Below, one piece after another: positions 21,201 through 34,738 of a DNA stretch of 64,000 nt (position 1 is its first letter; each line of letters begins with the position of its first letter). Location of the stretch: NCBI GenBank assembly GCA_001695595.3, contig MBPM02000033.1:310001-374000 (forward strand), given 5' to 3'. The notes beneath the pieces are model-generated. The model was not told the DNA's origin, did no database searches, and was given only the letters and a program-made list of their open reading frames with translations. Origin of the DNA: Plasmopara viticola. Its lineage: Eukaryota > Oomycota > Peronosporomycetes > Peronosporales > Peronosporaceae. Both the position numbers and the translations under genes were made by a program.

Positions 21201-23590
21201 TAATATGCCGACAAATTTTGAAGGTATGGTGGATGGCGGAACTGATGTAGTTCAAGAGTCGTATGACAAGTTTTTAAACTTTGGCTTTGGATGGGTAGGC
21301 AGAAAGTATTAGATCGAAAGCTGCATGACTAACATAGCTTTACAATATAGGCAACAAAGATTTCTAAGATGAGAGTGGGATGCGATTGCGATTTCTATGT
21401 ACTCCGAAGGCCCTAGATGAGAAGGAGGAATTGTATCCACGACAGCCTATTTTGCTGTCCTGCTTCAGCAGGCGCGATTTATATAGATCGCTTCCAGAGG
21501 TATCCAACCTTTGGAACATATAGAAGCTTATAGTTACTAAGATGCATTATAAATTGAAAGCAGATAATATCCGAGGTCGTGCTGCTAAAACAAACTAAAA
21601 AAACTTCGGAGCTAATAAACTTCTTTTGTTGTGGATAAACGTCATCTTCGTTAGAAGCGGACGTTGCGTCAGGGCTCAGAGATCCTGGATATTGAAAGAG
21701 TTTTGCAATATCTTTTGTACAAATACACTCATGTCGTTCCATACAAGCCATTAAGAAAAGCTCGATATCGACCTACAAAGTACTAATTCACCACGCAGTG
21801 GCCATGGACACAAAAGTGGTACACGCGCATTTAATTTTACTATACCAGAAGAATTCGGGTCCTTGCATTCTCGCCAACTTTGAGTTCTCGTAAACTAATC
21901 AAACAGCTAATCATTCATGCTTGTCTGTGTCCCGCACATCCATTGACTTCGAGAATAGAGAAAAAGCTCAACAGAATGTCCGAAGTGATTTTGTATTGTG
22001 CACTGGATTGGCAGACAAATGATCCTTGAGTCGGGACGGGTGATTTGAATAACTTCCGCAGGAGGTAGCCTGAGCCAGGGCTATCTACACAAGCAGAGTC
22101 TCACTGTATTGTGCCCCTCACGACAACATTGCAGTATTTTCAGCTTCAAGAACATTTGTTGTCATTTATTGATCCTTTTTGAATGCTAATTCTTTGTACG
22201 AATAAAAACGAACACCTGCATAGACATCAGTCTTAAAAGAAAGTGCTTGCTAGCATAGTCAGGCTCACCTTGTATTGTGCACTTGATTAGCATTTAGATC
22301 TCACAAAATTTGAACGGTGAATGTAGATTTGATCCTCACGACAATCTGTATGCCTGGACGGTTGCTACGAAGGTGGCTTTTGCCACTACTAATCGCTCAG
22401 AAGACGTCAAACCTTCTGGCCACACAGCACTGCTGCCTATTACGGGCTTTCCGCCGCGCGTACGTTGACGCTATATTTACTCATACTTAAGCAGTCAAGA
22501 GGAGAGAACTACATAGGCCACCTGAGTCAATATTTGGAGTAGCAAAACAAATCTTTCTTGACAAACCAGTAGATGAGGATGTTGCCTTGTAAGCAGCAAT
22601 GGGATCATGCAAAACTCGAACAATAGGAACTGTTTTGACTCATGGTTTTAACAGGATCTGGTCAAGCCAAGTTTTTGCACAAGGACGGTGCTGGCTATGC
22701 GGATCTTGCAAAGCGTTTGGCCGATCTTTTCAATTGGTTTAAGCTTAAAAAACGTTACATAAAGCCTTCAATGGGCATCAGTCCCTACTTTGCTGGATAA
22801 AAAAAAGTTGTTTAGCATCATTCGCAACGCATTGGTTTATGCTATCGGCGTATCATCTTCATCAGCCTTGCAGCCACGATAAGATGTCTCGCTCACGAAA
22901 ACTACTTCCTGTAAGTGTGCATGTGGTAAAGTGTGCTAACCACATCATTCCATCGGCGCACGCTGCACTAGCTAGGCGCATTAGTGTGCATGTGGTAAAT
23001 TAATGTAAATTTATAAGCATTGAGAGAGCTCTTTTAGAAATATTTGAGCTGACAGACTTGAGTGCAGTGTCCTCAGATTCAAAGCGATCTCTGTACATAT
23101 CAATTTTATACTTTTGAGACCGAAGCCAAAAGCATTCTTGTTAACGCGACTCTCCATTGGCGAACTGAGTTCCTTCTATTTCTTTCCCATCGTTGCTGCA
23201 GATTCACCAAAATAATAGTTTCTTCTTATTAACTTTCGGTCCTTCAAGAAGAGCCTCCTAATCTGTAAACTAAAACATTTGCGTGATTGAATAAGTATAT
23301 CTTTCGATAGATTATTGCCATCTGGAATAGCCGTGTCATTTGGTTCAGCTAATTAAATGTGAGTTTTACTGTTTACATATAGTTACATCGCGATTATTGA
23401 TCATCGATGACTCCTTAAATGAATTTTTACTTTGCTTTGAAAAATCTGGTGTAGAAATCCAGTGTTGTATCCCATGAGACTTGTCTGTTGGATTTTTCTC
23501 GATCACCGACAAAGCCTTTTATTGAAATGATCGTAGATCTCAAAGGTTTCTCATGGACACCCTTACCAATGATAGTTCTACTCGAATCCC
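18231..23590. other. AT-leaning sequence with no recognisable gene
   Basis: Only short open frames are present on either strand, with no protein motif I recognise, no LTR similarity and no tandem array. It may include decayed 5' sequence of element A (18.2-19.2 kb) and very old repeats. I see nothing further I can support. Confidence 0.4.
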
Positions 23591-23593
23591 CAT

Positions 23594-26500
23594 TTACTGG
23601 ATTTTAACAACCCTGTTGGGATCTTTCCTTCTTATATTGTATTGGTGATTTCGTTCCCCAAAAAAGTATTGTTCATCGTTCATCAAAACATCACAAAGCA
23701 CTTCTCTGGACTTATTAATAAAACCGAACAGACTCGACAGCCCGACGGAGATATTTTCTGTCTCAATATCAAAAAGTATCAATATACAATAAACGTATCG
23801 ACCCGGTAATAAATACTTAGTGATTTGTATGCTTACTTACCGTTATTTACATTAAACTGTTTTTATATCTATTCCAATATACACGTGCTATCTAGAGTAT
23901 CAGAAATAATTCGTTATTGAACTTTCTTTTAATGATACTTGTATTGATGATGTATCGATCGAAAATTTGTCTCGACCATGTTATCGGCATTCGCTTAATC
24001 TTAAGTTCCAAAGTTAATGCCCATTGTAAGTCATCAATATCACTCAAGGAGACTGTTTCATCGTCAATGTCCTTTAAATCGATTGGCTGTTTACTGAGGT
24101 GACGCTTGCATTCCTGCTGTTGTCACAGAAGAAGCGTGTAATGTTATCAAGTCAGAGGAGGTGATACTTGCATCCCCATTGTTGTTATTTTTGAAGTAAA
24201 TTTCTAATGTCGGTAGTTGCCATGGAAGGCGCTTCTTTCTTTGGCCATTGTAAAATTGCCGAAGCATCTATACTTCTATTTGGAATAGTTGCCTGTTGCG
24301 CAAATTTGTACCGATCAATATTAATGCTTGCTTGTTTGAGCTTCTCACTGTTCTCTCCAGCGAGTTGCTCTAATCTGTTGATTCGCTCACGGACAGAATC
24401 AAAACTTGAAAAAATATTAATTTTACAGAACGAAGTTCGAAAAATCGCTGAGCTTTTTGACCAAGTTTTTTTGGCTCAGCTCTATGTTGTAACAAATTAA
24501 TAGCATTATCAATGGATTGGTTTCTTCAAAGTATCGATCAATGTTACTTAAAGTTGTATTGCTGTATATTTTATCATTCATCGAGATCCATTGTTTTTTA
24601 GGTGAATAAATCGAGATCAGGTGTTGCACTGATCCGATCGTCAATGATGCAACTCTCCCGCCGTCAGACTATTAACTTAAGCTCTATCTTACGTCTATTC
24701 ATTCGATTAAATACTTTTCCTATTATACCGAAGTTGATCGCTCTAAATTTACTATAACCATGTTCATCTGATATTCTTCAACATTATCCTTTTTTACTTA
24801 TTCAAGTTTTCATTCGGTATCATTAACAGTGAGTTTATGTATATAACTGCATACAATTCTTAAGTGGTGACACCATTATATCAGTTTCATCTGATCCATT
24901 GTATCGATATTCTTAGCTATTTAGATTGAAGAATTAATCGCAATGAAAAATGTCGTATTAGTCGATAAAGTTTTTGCAACGACGATTGAATGTACAATAA
25001 ATTGAACTGTAATGAGTTGATCCACCAAACGTAGCTGCAACACTTGGTTTACTGGTATTTATCGGGGTGACTCCAAATACGAAGCCTATAAACAAAATTT
25101 GGCCCCTTTCAGATGTTGCTTTTTGTCATACTTGTGTATACCATCTCCACTTACTCCAGGCGAAAAGGAGTTTCAATTTCTTTGCACCTGATATAGTCTT
25201 TGTTGAGTTTTTGACTCCGAATCGCAAATCGTTGTTAGTCCATTTTTTTAATCCAAGTTGCAATAGAGTCATTTTAAATACGTAAATCAGTATGTCATAC
25301 ATTATTTAATCGAAGGTCTAATACTTTCTGGTAGGATCCAACAACATTTTCAGCTACGTTTAGCGCATCAGGAAGTGTGACTAATACTTTGATGTAGGTG
25401 GACAACTGCATGCACCGCTTCAAGGCCTAATCTTTCGAGCTTTGCTCTATTAAGAGTCATTTACGTTTCGGTGTGACGATCAATAAACAAAAAAACGAGC
25501 GTGTACAATACAATTAAAACAATTTATTCCTTGACTGATAGTATCGAAGCTGGAGACGAGAATAGGTTCATTTGGATTCGTTTATCGAGATCACCAGCAA
25601 TAAGGATACGCTGATCAACATTTCATTCGCAGGAATCAATGTTTTTTTTTGCTTATCTTGTGCGATGAAATTGCCCTCCATTACTTGAAAATCTCGAGTG
25701 CTTGATCCTGTCTGACAAGCCAAAAAAGCACCATCAAATGGGGATCGTATTCGTTTGAAATTTATTGCGCTAAAGTAATGACCACCGCTGGTTTCAACGA
25801 ACTAAAATTTGAGAAAGTATTTTAATATTTTTGAGCCTGACGATAACTGGAAGCAAAACATAGCGTTTTGCCAAAAATTGTGTTGAGAAGTGCCTGCTTC
25901 GATTGAAGAAAACTGTGCGTAGCATTAACTGAAGTCTTGACAAAACCGTCTTCTTCTGATGAAGCAGTAAAATTGCTTTTACTTTGTTAAAAATTCAATC
26001 AATTACATCACCTAAAACAATATAACAGTCTGCATCGCCTTTTATAGATCATCGTCACATCATTCGGTTTGATCTCGCAAAAAATTCCAGAAAACTTTAT
26101 AGTCATTGTTCGTGATCATAATTTTACTGTTAATTTCATCCGATTATACATCGAAAATGTTTCAAACAGCACTTAATTCTACCGCAAAAATAATTTTTAA
26201 TGGCATTAAACGCAAGAGCAGACGTGATTTCAGCCATTACTGCATATAAAACGACTGGATATGCATCTCGACGGCTGCCAAAGCTAGTCGAGCAATTCAC
26301 TTATAAAGTTGCGTTCACGGTGACGGTGTCCGATTGATACGTGCCATTGTTATCATCAACGACATTAACAACACGAATGCCTTTATTAACACTGACCAAG
26401 TAAGCGCCGAATAGAATAGAATCGCATCTGCTAATCGAGTACCATCGCTCATAATTCAGATTGAATGTTATGTCTTTCATATAAGGATTAACTGTATATA

Positions 26501-27200
26501 GGCATCAAAATTAGATAAATTTAATGAATTGACCGCTAGTGAACTACAAACCAGCTGATCATTTAGATAGATGGAAAATTAGATTCCTGAAAAAATAGAG
26601 GTCCTCTAGGAGGTGGAAGCTAATTTATCATACTTCGAAGCGACTCAAGTGTAGGCCATTGGTTTTGTGTGTGCAAGAACTAATCTTTATAACAAACAAC
26701 ACATTCAGCCTGGCACTTTTACGACCTGTTATCAAAAGTTTGTCATCAGTTATGTAATCATAAATCGAATCAAACGTAAGGGAGTCACCGGAGTAAATCA
26801 AGTTTTTTCCAGATAGTCGTCATAGAATAGATGCAATAAGGAATAAGTTGGACTTTCTTTGCGTTAGATTAGCTGGAAAAGAGTTTAGACATCCAGTCCC
26901 AAATACTTTTTGAAGAATTGACCTTTAGAAGGGAAAGAGAAGCTTTACGCATATCGGAAATTCAGTGAAGGATATCATCTCAACATCCCTGAATAAAAAT
27001 GAATGCCGGTTACAAACAATGGTGCATCGATACTGGACAGATCATATGTTGCGTACAGCGACGTACGCAAATCATCATAAACATTCGACATGCTTGAGTT
27101 TTATGAAACATTAGACAAAATACGTGTTAGTTTCGTGATATTCTATTTCATCATGAAACTTGCATAATAAAATCAATCACTTAAATCGGTTGTATCAATG
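23594..27200 (-). pseudogene. Cluster of unidentified protein-like fragments, frames broken
   Basis: Minus-strand translation gives repeated stretches of 20-70 residues with protein-like composition, separated by stops and frame changes. Examples: a coiled-coil-like piece near 24.2-24.4 kb (VRERINRLEQLAGENSEKLK), a piece near 26.8 kb (DSLTFDSIYDYITDDKLLIT), one near 26.35 kb (GAYLVSVNKGIRVVNV), one near 26.06 kb (INSKIMITNNDYKVFWNFL), one near 25.2-25.3 kb (KNSTKTISGAKKLKLLFAW) and one at 23.60-23.78 kb. All lie on the same strand over about 3.6 kb, which suggests the relic of one multi-gene element rather than one host gene. I do not recognise the family. A Polinton-like or other virus-derived DNA element is possible but unproven. 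Confidence 0.35.
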
Positions 27201-27454
27201 CAGATGCTGTTTGTCTGTTATATTTCGGGTACTCATATAAATCAATCGTCAATTTGGCATCTACCGGTTCACGGACTCGATATCGTCAATTTGACCAGTA
27301 TCATCAGTACATGCTTTTTATGCAAATCATATCGTATTTGCAGTTGTTCAATTACCCAAATATGTAATGAAAAAAAGCCAGCGCTGGATTGCATTGTCTG
27401 ATTAACTATGAAAACGAATGGAGAGAACACTCCATACTCGCAGCAAATCAAGTT

Positions 27455-28560
27455 ATGAAGCTCGTTGGTCGAGGAGATGAGAGACCCGTTTCCCGTGACC
27501 ATCGATGCGAGCGAGTCTGTGGAAGGCTTAGAGTAGGCCATCAGGGAGAAGTAGGAAAGCGGTCTCAAAGCGGTCGATGCGGACAAATTGTTTTTGTTCT
27601 TTAAAAAAAAAACATAAACGACCCGTGGCTCGAAACACGCACAGCTGAAGGAGCTTAAGAAAGGAGAAATTTTGCTTTATTAGAAGCAGTGATACACGAA
27701 GACAATGAAGTGCAGGCAGAGACGGTCTCGAGGGAAATTCCCGAGGTGCCTGGATGGTCTCAGGCACAAGGACACTACCGAAAACTTTGCAACGTTAGCG
27801 ATGTTTCGATTGTTTGCCACGTCTGTTCAGTAAATAAGAAAAGAAAACCACGGTCCAGTATTGAGGCGATGTCTAGTGCCATTTTTGTCCAAGAAAGATT
27901 TGGAATGTATTGGGGATCATTTTGCATGCTTAAGCATCATATCGATGACAGGTACTAATACTCGGGTGGTAACTGTCGCAACTTCTTGTCGGAGAAGAGC
28001 GTTGTCTTAAATTTGATTGACCAGGCTCGTGGTCTCGTTGCTGCGCAAGCGGCCGAAAGTTTGGAACCTGGTATGCTCTTGGCTTGGAGGGACAGATTGC
28101 TTGCTTGAGGATGACGCCAATTCCAAACCTGCTCGGCTATGTGTGACAAAATCAGACAGTCCATTGAATGAAGGAGCTAGCCGACCGTTTATTATTATAT
28201 TCGAAACCGTCTTGTGCAATGGAAGCAAGGTAAGAAAAAGTTGAATGCACAGTAATTAATGGTTTGCTCTTGTTTGATAATATTATTGTTATGAAGGAAA
28301 GATATCTCGATAATTGGCCAGAAGCACCATTTTACGAGTTTTTGCTCGAGACGCAACACGCATTACGTGACAATATGGGAATTGTATTGGAAATACAGCA
28401 AGGAGAGTCTCCGCCAAGTTTGCGATATCTAGGATGGAACAAGTCACGAGCTTTTCTATTACTAGCGTTAAACAAAGGACTTCTTCAACGCGCGTTCAAG
28501 GTAAGATTGATACTATGTGCCATTATTGAGTGTATGAGATTCATCATGGTATAAAAATCT
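27455..28560 (+). pseudogene. Crinkler (CRN)-type effector pseudogene
   Basis: The first codons read MKLVG. After a frame change, EEMRDPFPVTIDASESVEGL and then LKAVDADKLFLFFKK match the conserved N-terminal LFLAK-type CRN translocation domain (usual pattern: FPVDIDAS, then DADKLQLFLAK). Further on, KGEILL, IHEDNEV and the segment VQERFGMYWGSF, followed by YSGGNCRNFL, resemble downstream CRN sequence. In-frame stops near 27526 and 27547, a change at the A-run at about 27602, and later stops (for example around 27957) show it is inactive. The 28264-28554 frame may be the decayed C-terminal continuation. CRN proteins are cytoplasmic host-targeted effectors of oomycetes. No signal peptide is visible, which is usual for CRN predictions. 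Confidence 0.65.
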
Positions 28561-28829
28561 AAGCAAACGGAGACTAATAATTGATAATTACTACGAGACA
28601 AAAGCTCTTTTCAGGTTCAACATAGTGGTTACGAGGTAAAGCAATGACAAATAATCTGAGGAATCGGTTTGGCTGGAACATCTGCCGGTGGTTATAGATT
28701 TGAGAAAAAGCGGTGGCTGAAGATATGAAGCTGTCATTTATTTGGTCAGCATTAAGAAGGGGGTGTAGCTCTAAGTAGGGGGGGGGGTGTAGCTATAGGC
28801 GCTCCATGATGGATTACAGGGAGAAACCG

Positions 28830-31800
28830 CAGTGAAGATCAAGGAAGAGAGTTCAAGTACTATTGAAAAGGCCATTGAAGTTGGCTCCAACTTCGACTTC
28901 GACCCTTTCTCGGGTAGACCAAGTCGTATATCGAACAAGTCGTTTAATAAGTTGTCTACAGAATCAGGTTATCATTCGATTAGGTCACGACCTCAAAACC
29001 AAATGCACGCTAAGAAAGAAAGAACAAGAACGACGACTGGACTGCATTAGCAACACGCAATAACTGTGACGTTGCTGGCCATGTGTCACCGCGATGCACC
29101 GCTTCTAAGCGTAAAGAGGCGAGTCTTTCCATGAGAGGTTCATTATAAGCTGCTCTTGAAGCAGAAGCTTAAGCTCTTAGAATGTTGTTCAAGAGAGACC
29201 TGTCACCGTCTTCATTGAGTGTGAATGTTGCCTATAAGTTGGATCCAAAGCCTTGGTGATGCGACTTGAGCTCAACGAAACTAAGAGTCAGATAATGCAA
29301 GTCAACCCTAGCAACGACCAGGTTGTTCGCCGTCTCTAACGAACTGTGCGCATATACTTAAAGATACTTGGTTTTCCCTAACATCGGAAATGTTAAAAGG
29401 CATGACTTTGAACAGTCATGCCTGATGGGGCTTCAACAGCAAAAGTTAGATATTAACTAAACCACAAGGCGCACGTCTCCTCGCATTAACACGGAGCATC
29501 ACGCGGTAAGAGCCGCAGAAACAATGTTCGTCCAGATGAGCTGCTGAACAAAACAAGGCTCGCGTAAACCAGAGCCACGACATTTTTTGATCGTTGTCAG
29601 CATGTCTGTCAAGGAATGATGCAGGTTATTTTCTATCACCCATTCCTAAGAATGTTGCATCACGATAAGAATATCAAAGCTTTTTTCGCCGTCGACCCGC
29701 ATGTTTCTGAACAGGCTGAGTGCTTTGTCAATCAGAAAAAGGTTCGCTTAAGAACAGCTTGACGTATTGAACGCTACGCAACTCGGCGGAATCAGTATTT
29801 CGCACATAGCTTTCCTAGAGAGACCTTTCCAGTACGGGAAGAAATTTAGCACGAAATCTTTTGCCAAACCTGATACCAAGACGATGTCTGTCAAACAATG
29901 GCGCCAGAGTCTTGAACAGCCCAGAAGAGTCCAAAAGGAAGCAAAGAGATGGTTCAAGTAAGCATGATTCAACCAAGCACGCCTGACTTTTAGGCACCAA
30001 CGTTTTGTGTGAAGAAGCCTATAGGTTGGCGTATTGTGCACAGTTATCGTCAGCCAAATCTAGCGACGATCATGTTAGCGACACTGATGCCGCGTCAAGA
30101 AGACATCTTCGACGCTATATCCAGAAGTCATTGGTACTCGTGTATGGACCTCCTTCCGAATTACTGTCAGGTTAGATTGCGTGGATCAGTTATCTTGTTA
30201 TTTGCTTTTTGACCCCGGATGATCTATTTGAATAACTACTCACTCCCATGTGACTGAGCGGAACTCGATTGCATTTTATCGGCTTTTGCAGAAAGTCTTT
30301 CGAGATATAGGGGATTGATGATGATCTACTTCGACGACATTTACGTTCCCACAATGTGAAGATGTCGCAGACCACGTTACGGCGTTAGACACGTTACGGC
30401 GTTAGACAGTGTACTTTAACGGTGTGAAGAACTGCAATTTTTATCGAGTTGTTAACGTGCCAGTTCTGAGTGGATGTGGACCCGTGCCTAGGAGGCTTTG
30501 TCGGGCAAAAAGGCGTGCGAATGGACCCTGATAAGATTTAGATCATTTCAGAAATGCGTTGAGCCCCAAAAAACAGCAAAACGAGTGCGTCTTAGGCACC
30601 ACCGTCTATGCCTCAAGGTTTTAAAATGACTTTGTGCAATTTGCAGGACTATTCCACGACATCGTTAAGAAAATATATCCTTAAGAAGCAATTGAGCTCT
30701 CAGACGATCAACTACGGGGCTCCATTTAGCTCAAATTGCGCTTGATGCTTCCGTTTGTTCAGAGTCTTCCAAGCTTTTGAAACCATCTGGCATACAAACA
30801 AACGCCCCAAATTTTACCATCGGGGGCACTTTTATTTTAAAAGGAGGGAGAGCAAGAGTATTCAATTACTTTTGCTGGTGGAAAGATAAATCCAACCGTG
30901 CTAAAATACCCTGTTCTTGAGCAAGAGCTATTTGCAATTATGCATGCGCTGAAAGTAAGGCGTGTGCATCTAATTGATCGACTAATTGAGGTCGACGCGG
31001 ATCGCAAATGTACCGAAATGGTTTTGACGTAGAAGGCCGCAAACCACAGAGAAGGTTGACCAATCAATAAGGTTGCTGTATCTCAGCCTTCGTTCGAGTA
31101 GATGTATGGAGAATTAACACCGTGGCCGCTGAACTATCACGCAATCCAGGATGCAGGAGTAAAGCTGCCAGAATTAGTTTTCGTAGCTACTGGAACGGCC
31201 AAGAACCACGAGATCGTGGCGACAACCATGTCAAGCAAGATTACAGCTGCTCAATCCGCAACGACAAGGTATGCGTGGAATAGAGACCTACAGTACATCG
31301 TCAAGGCGCTGAAAAAAAGGAGATGGTGAGCCAAAGTACTCATTGCAGGATGGCCTTTAGCATTACCAAACAGACGGAGATGAGACTCCACGACTGTAAA
31401 TTTCAGACGACAAAAATCTAAAAAAATCGCGTCATCTGTAAGAACCAAGATTCTGTATCGGCAGGACATCCAGGATTTTCCAAAACCTACTTGGCCGTAC
31501 GTCAATAATACTACTGGCCAAAAAACACGAAGTGCATCCAGTGCTATGTCAACACATGCAAAAAGTGTCAGCGCAACAAGACTCGGCAGGCCAAACCGCC
31601 AGGATTGCATTAGTCTCTGGTCAGAGACAGATAAATTCACATTTCAATGAACTTTATCGTGTATTTCCCGGAGACTTAAAGTGGTTTTAATGCCGTCATA
31701 GTTATTGTTGATCGCTTACAGAAAAGGCCATGTTTATCGCTACGAAGACAACCGGCTTTACCGCAGAAACAAATTGCAAAGGTCTTTACGATATATGATC

Positions 31801-32686
31801 ATGGCATACGAAAGACCATTGTGCCAAAGTTCCCATCGAAGTCACGACAAGCAATCGTGTCTGCTGTGGGAACGCAACACAAGTCGACTTCGGCTTTCAG
31901 GACTCAAACAATAAGCGGTAAGAACTAATCATTTACTGGAGACCACCTCCGTTGTGTTCTCAACCTAGCACAGGATGATTGAAATGACTTTTTGCATTTG
32001 GCTGAGATAGCCTATATTCGACGCGTACACTGTATTATCGGAATGTCACCGTTTGAAGCGGACCTAGGATATGTTCCTTATATGCCGGATGATGTAGCAA
32101 CAGATTCAGAATTTTACAAGTTGGAAAACTTTAGAGATTTTATTTCTCCAAGAAGCGTAATTTGGGGTCGCACAGGATCGGATTAGAGATGCACGAGAAC
32201 GCATAAAGTACCAGTTCAACAAGAATAGACCTGTAAAAGACTTCGAGGTTGGCGATATTGTGGTTTTGAACGGCAAGTACTCGGATGTCAGTCACGAAGG
32301 TTTGCTCTGTCAAAGAAACTCGCACCAAGATATACGTAACCTAATCCCCATCGTAAAGAAAGTTATAAGTTAGGATGATTGAAGAAAACAGAAGTACACC
32401 GAGCGATCAGCATTTTATTGTAAAAGCCATATTGCAAGCGTCGACAAAATTGTAGAAATTTCATGTTGGCTGATGGCTCTGAGGGACAGCTCGTTAAAGC
32501 TGTCGTTCACCACTGTAAGTACAACGGGAATTTGCGGGACGAAATTTGGTGGCTTGGCAAGTCCAATAATGACACTTGGGAGCCCACGGAAACTCTGAAA
32601 GACTCATTAATCTATTTAGAATCCAATAATATGGATCATATCATTTAAAATAGGCATCTTCCAGCCGCAGGGTTGCCGGTAACGTT
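28830..32686 (+). pseudogene. Decayed gag-pol of Ty3/gypsy element C
   Basis: This element has the same family signatures as elements A and B, but on the plus strand. A gag-like piece lies at 28.83-29.06 kb and RT at 30.01-30.19 kb (GWRIVHSYRQPNLATI, SCMDLLPNYCQVRL). RNase H at 30.85-30.97 kb includes YPVLEQELFAIMHALK. Integrase-side sequence at 31.99-32.19 kb includes LAEIAYIRRVH and FEADLGYVPYMPDD. A chromodomain-like end at 32.46-32.65 kb includes WWLGKSNNDTWEP. Many stops and frameshifts are present. A small direct duplication (CACGTTACGGCGTTAGA twice, about 30373-30407) lies inside. No 5' LTR was recognised. Confidence 0.7.
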
Positions 32687-32890
32687 CATTACGTCATGGG
32701 ATGACTTCAAAACAACATATGCATTTTTAGTATCCCTAAGAATCTATAGTTCTGTAGTATTCGACTAAAGAGCACGATTTAGATGTCCCGAAATAATAGG
32801 GAGTCAAGAGACCGCATTGGGATGCGTGGTAGCTGAAAGCCACCACTTTGGCTGTAGCAAGACAAATATGCGTTGATGCTCTCCGTTTAA
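32687..32890 (+). repeat. Remnant of the 3' LTR of element C
   Basis: It begins near the sequence CATTACGTCATGGG. It aligns loosely with the reverse complement of the element B LTR: the block around CATATGCAT, then a block similar to GATGTCCC, then ATAAT, GTCAAGA and ATTGG. Its right end is not clear. The call rests on similarity and on its position after the chromodomain-like end of element C. Confidence 0.4.
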
Positions 32891-34738
32891 TATTACGTTT
32901 CAATTTGCTTTGATCGACTGACACTCTCTCTCCGCCTACTTTGCATCGATTGCCGCTAAAGCCTTAGTCACAAACGGACCTTTAAAGAAGCCAGCTTTGT
33001 GACTTTGTCATAGGTACTGACTTGCTTGAAGCAAGAGACGAAGAAGTTGCAACTTTTTGGAGAAAGCAATGCGGTCGGAGGAATGCATTGATGGGCAAGA
33101 GAAGTAATGCAGGACGACCATTTTAGATCAATACCGAATCTTAAGGATTTATGCAACTCTCTCATGGCGACACAGCTCAAGCACTGCAGATGGCACAACA
33201 CAAGGCTGTTTCAAAATTTGAACGCAATAATTTACAGAATGAGAAGGAGGCCATGCTATTTAAACGTGATGTGCTTCGTACGTGCGAGCTTGTGACAAAA
33301 GAGTTGATAGAGGAGGATACTGTACTAATCGAGCAGGTTAATAAATTATATAGTTATGATCATCAATCACAGTAATAACTTTGTAGAAAGGAGATAGTCG
33401 GTATACTCATGATCAAATTGCGAAAAACTCAGAGGTGATATTTGAATGTTTACTTTATATTCAACGAGCATCAAAGTGAAGATAATTTTTTCAATACAAT
33501 GGTGAAACTTAAAGATTTCAGAAGAAACATCCACAGTCATTAAAAGCAGCTCGACGGCGTCGCTCGTCAAAGTAAGCATAATCTTCATTGCGCAGTACGT
33601 TTTTAACGCACTCGAAATTGAGTGAATATTTTCATCAGCTCGGTTTTCAAAAAGAACAATGTACGTTTTGCACGACAAAAAAATGGTTGTATTGATTACC
33701 TTTACGTAAAAAGTCGCAGACTTTTCTGCAAAGCTTAAATTTATTGATAACTATGCTAAGCCCACACAAGAAACTATGCCAGTGATTGCGAAGGAAAGCA
33801 TAAATATTTGGTGCTTTTTCGGTATCGGCTGATAAAGGAATTAAGTAAGTAAGAAGGTGAAGATGTGGAGAAATTCAATTAAGCAGCACTTACTCGACGC
33901 TCATATCCCGGAGATTATTACGAAGCTCAAATAGCGCATGCCGTCAAATGAGGTCGTTTACTCTGCTCGCGAGATGGTAAGAATCGCTGGAGTAAACTAT
34001 CAACTCTTTTTTTAAGGCATAGCAGCACATTTACCAGTCAGCAATATTTGCGACTCTAAGACCGTCTATAACTTTACGTCACACTAGACCACGTGCTTAC
34101 GATCTTCAATCTTGTGCCAAATTTTATTGCATTTGGCACAAGATTAGAGATCGTAAGCACGTGGTCTGTGGTCTCTTGCGTCTTGGTTAAAGTCCACTTT
34201 TGATATAGCTTTCGTTCAGAAAACACATGACAAATCTTTTTTGGTGCGTGTGTTGATGGCAATTGATTGCTAAGCGTGACGTTGCGATTATTGACAAAGT
34301 CCGTAATATTCAGACCATTTCTTAATGAACGCTTGGCGCGAGTGCTATGGCGGCATGGCTCATGCTCTTTTTAGTTATTTTGGTTTAAATCTTTAAACAA
34401 GTTTTTTGTGTTAAGAAGTGTTGGACCAATTTCATAAATTCAAAAGTCGGATGACTTGATTTTACAATGACCACACAAGTTTACAGATAGGGGAGAGACA
34501 TTGCTGGTTCGATCACGTATCATACACGTACATTAGACTAGATGGCGCGATAAAAATTCATGCGATATCTGCTCACAAATGGTAAGCAATATGCACATGA
34601 AAGATTTAGTATCCTGTCATCCAACTCTTCTCATTTTGTTCTATTCTATCTATGCCAAGTACGTACTAGTATATCGCCCAAGCAAGCGTTTTAAAAAATG
34701 ATAGATGCCTGACTGGCTCATTTGGCTCAATCGCTGCT
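32891..34738. other. Intergenic stretch downstream of the effector gene
   Basis: No recognisable gene. Short plus-strand frames at 33107-33375 (overlapping, up to 74 codons) are open and somewhat polar but unidentified. The only clear structure is the long hairpin at 34086-34167, described separately. Confidence 0.4.
34086..34167. repeat. Long hairpin: 37-nt arms, two mismatches, 8-nt loop
   Basis: The left arm 34086-34122 begins AGACCACGTGCTTACGATC. The right arm 34131-34167 is its reverse complement with two mismatches near the middle, and the loop is TTTATTGC. The length and near-perfect pairing exceed chance. It could be a small foldback transposon remnant, a small-RNA precursor or a transcript 3'-end structure. 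It lies about 570 nt beyond the stop of the LWY effector gene. Confidence 0.8.
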
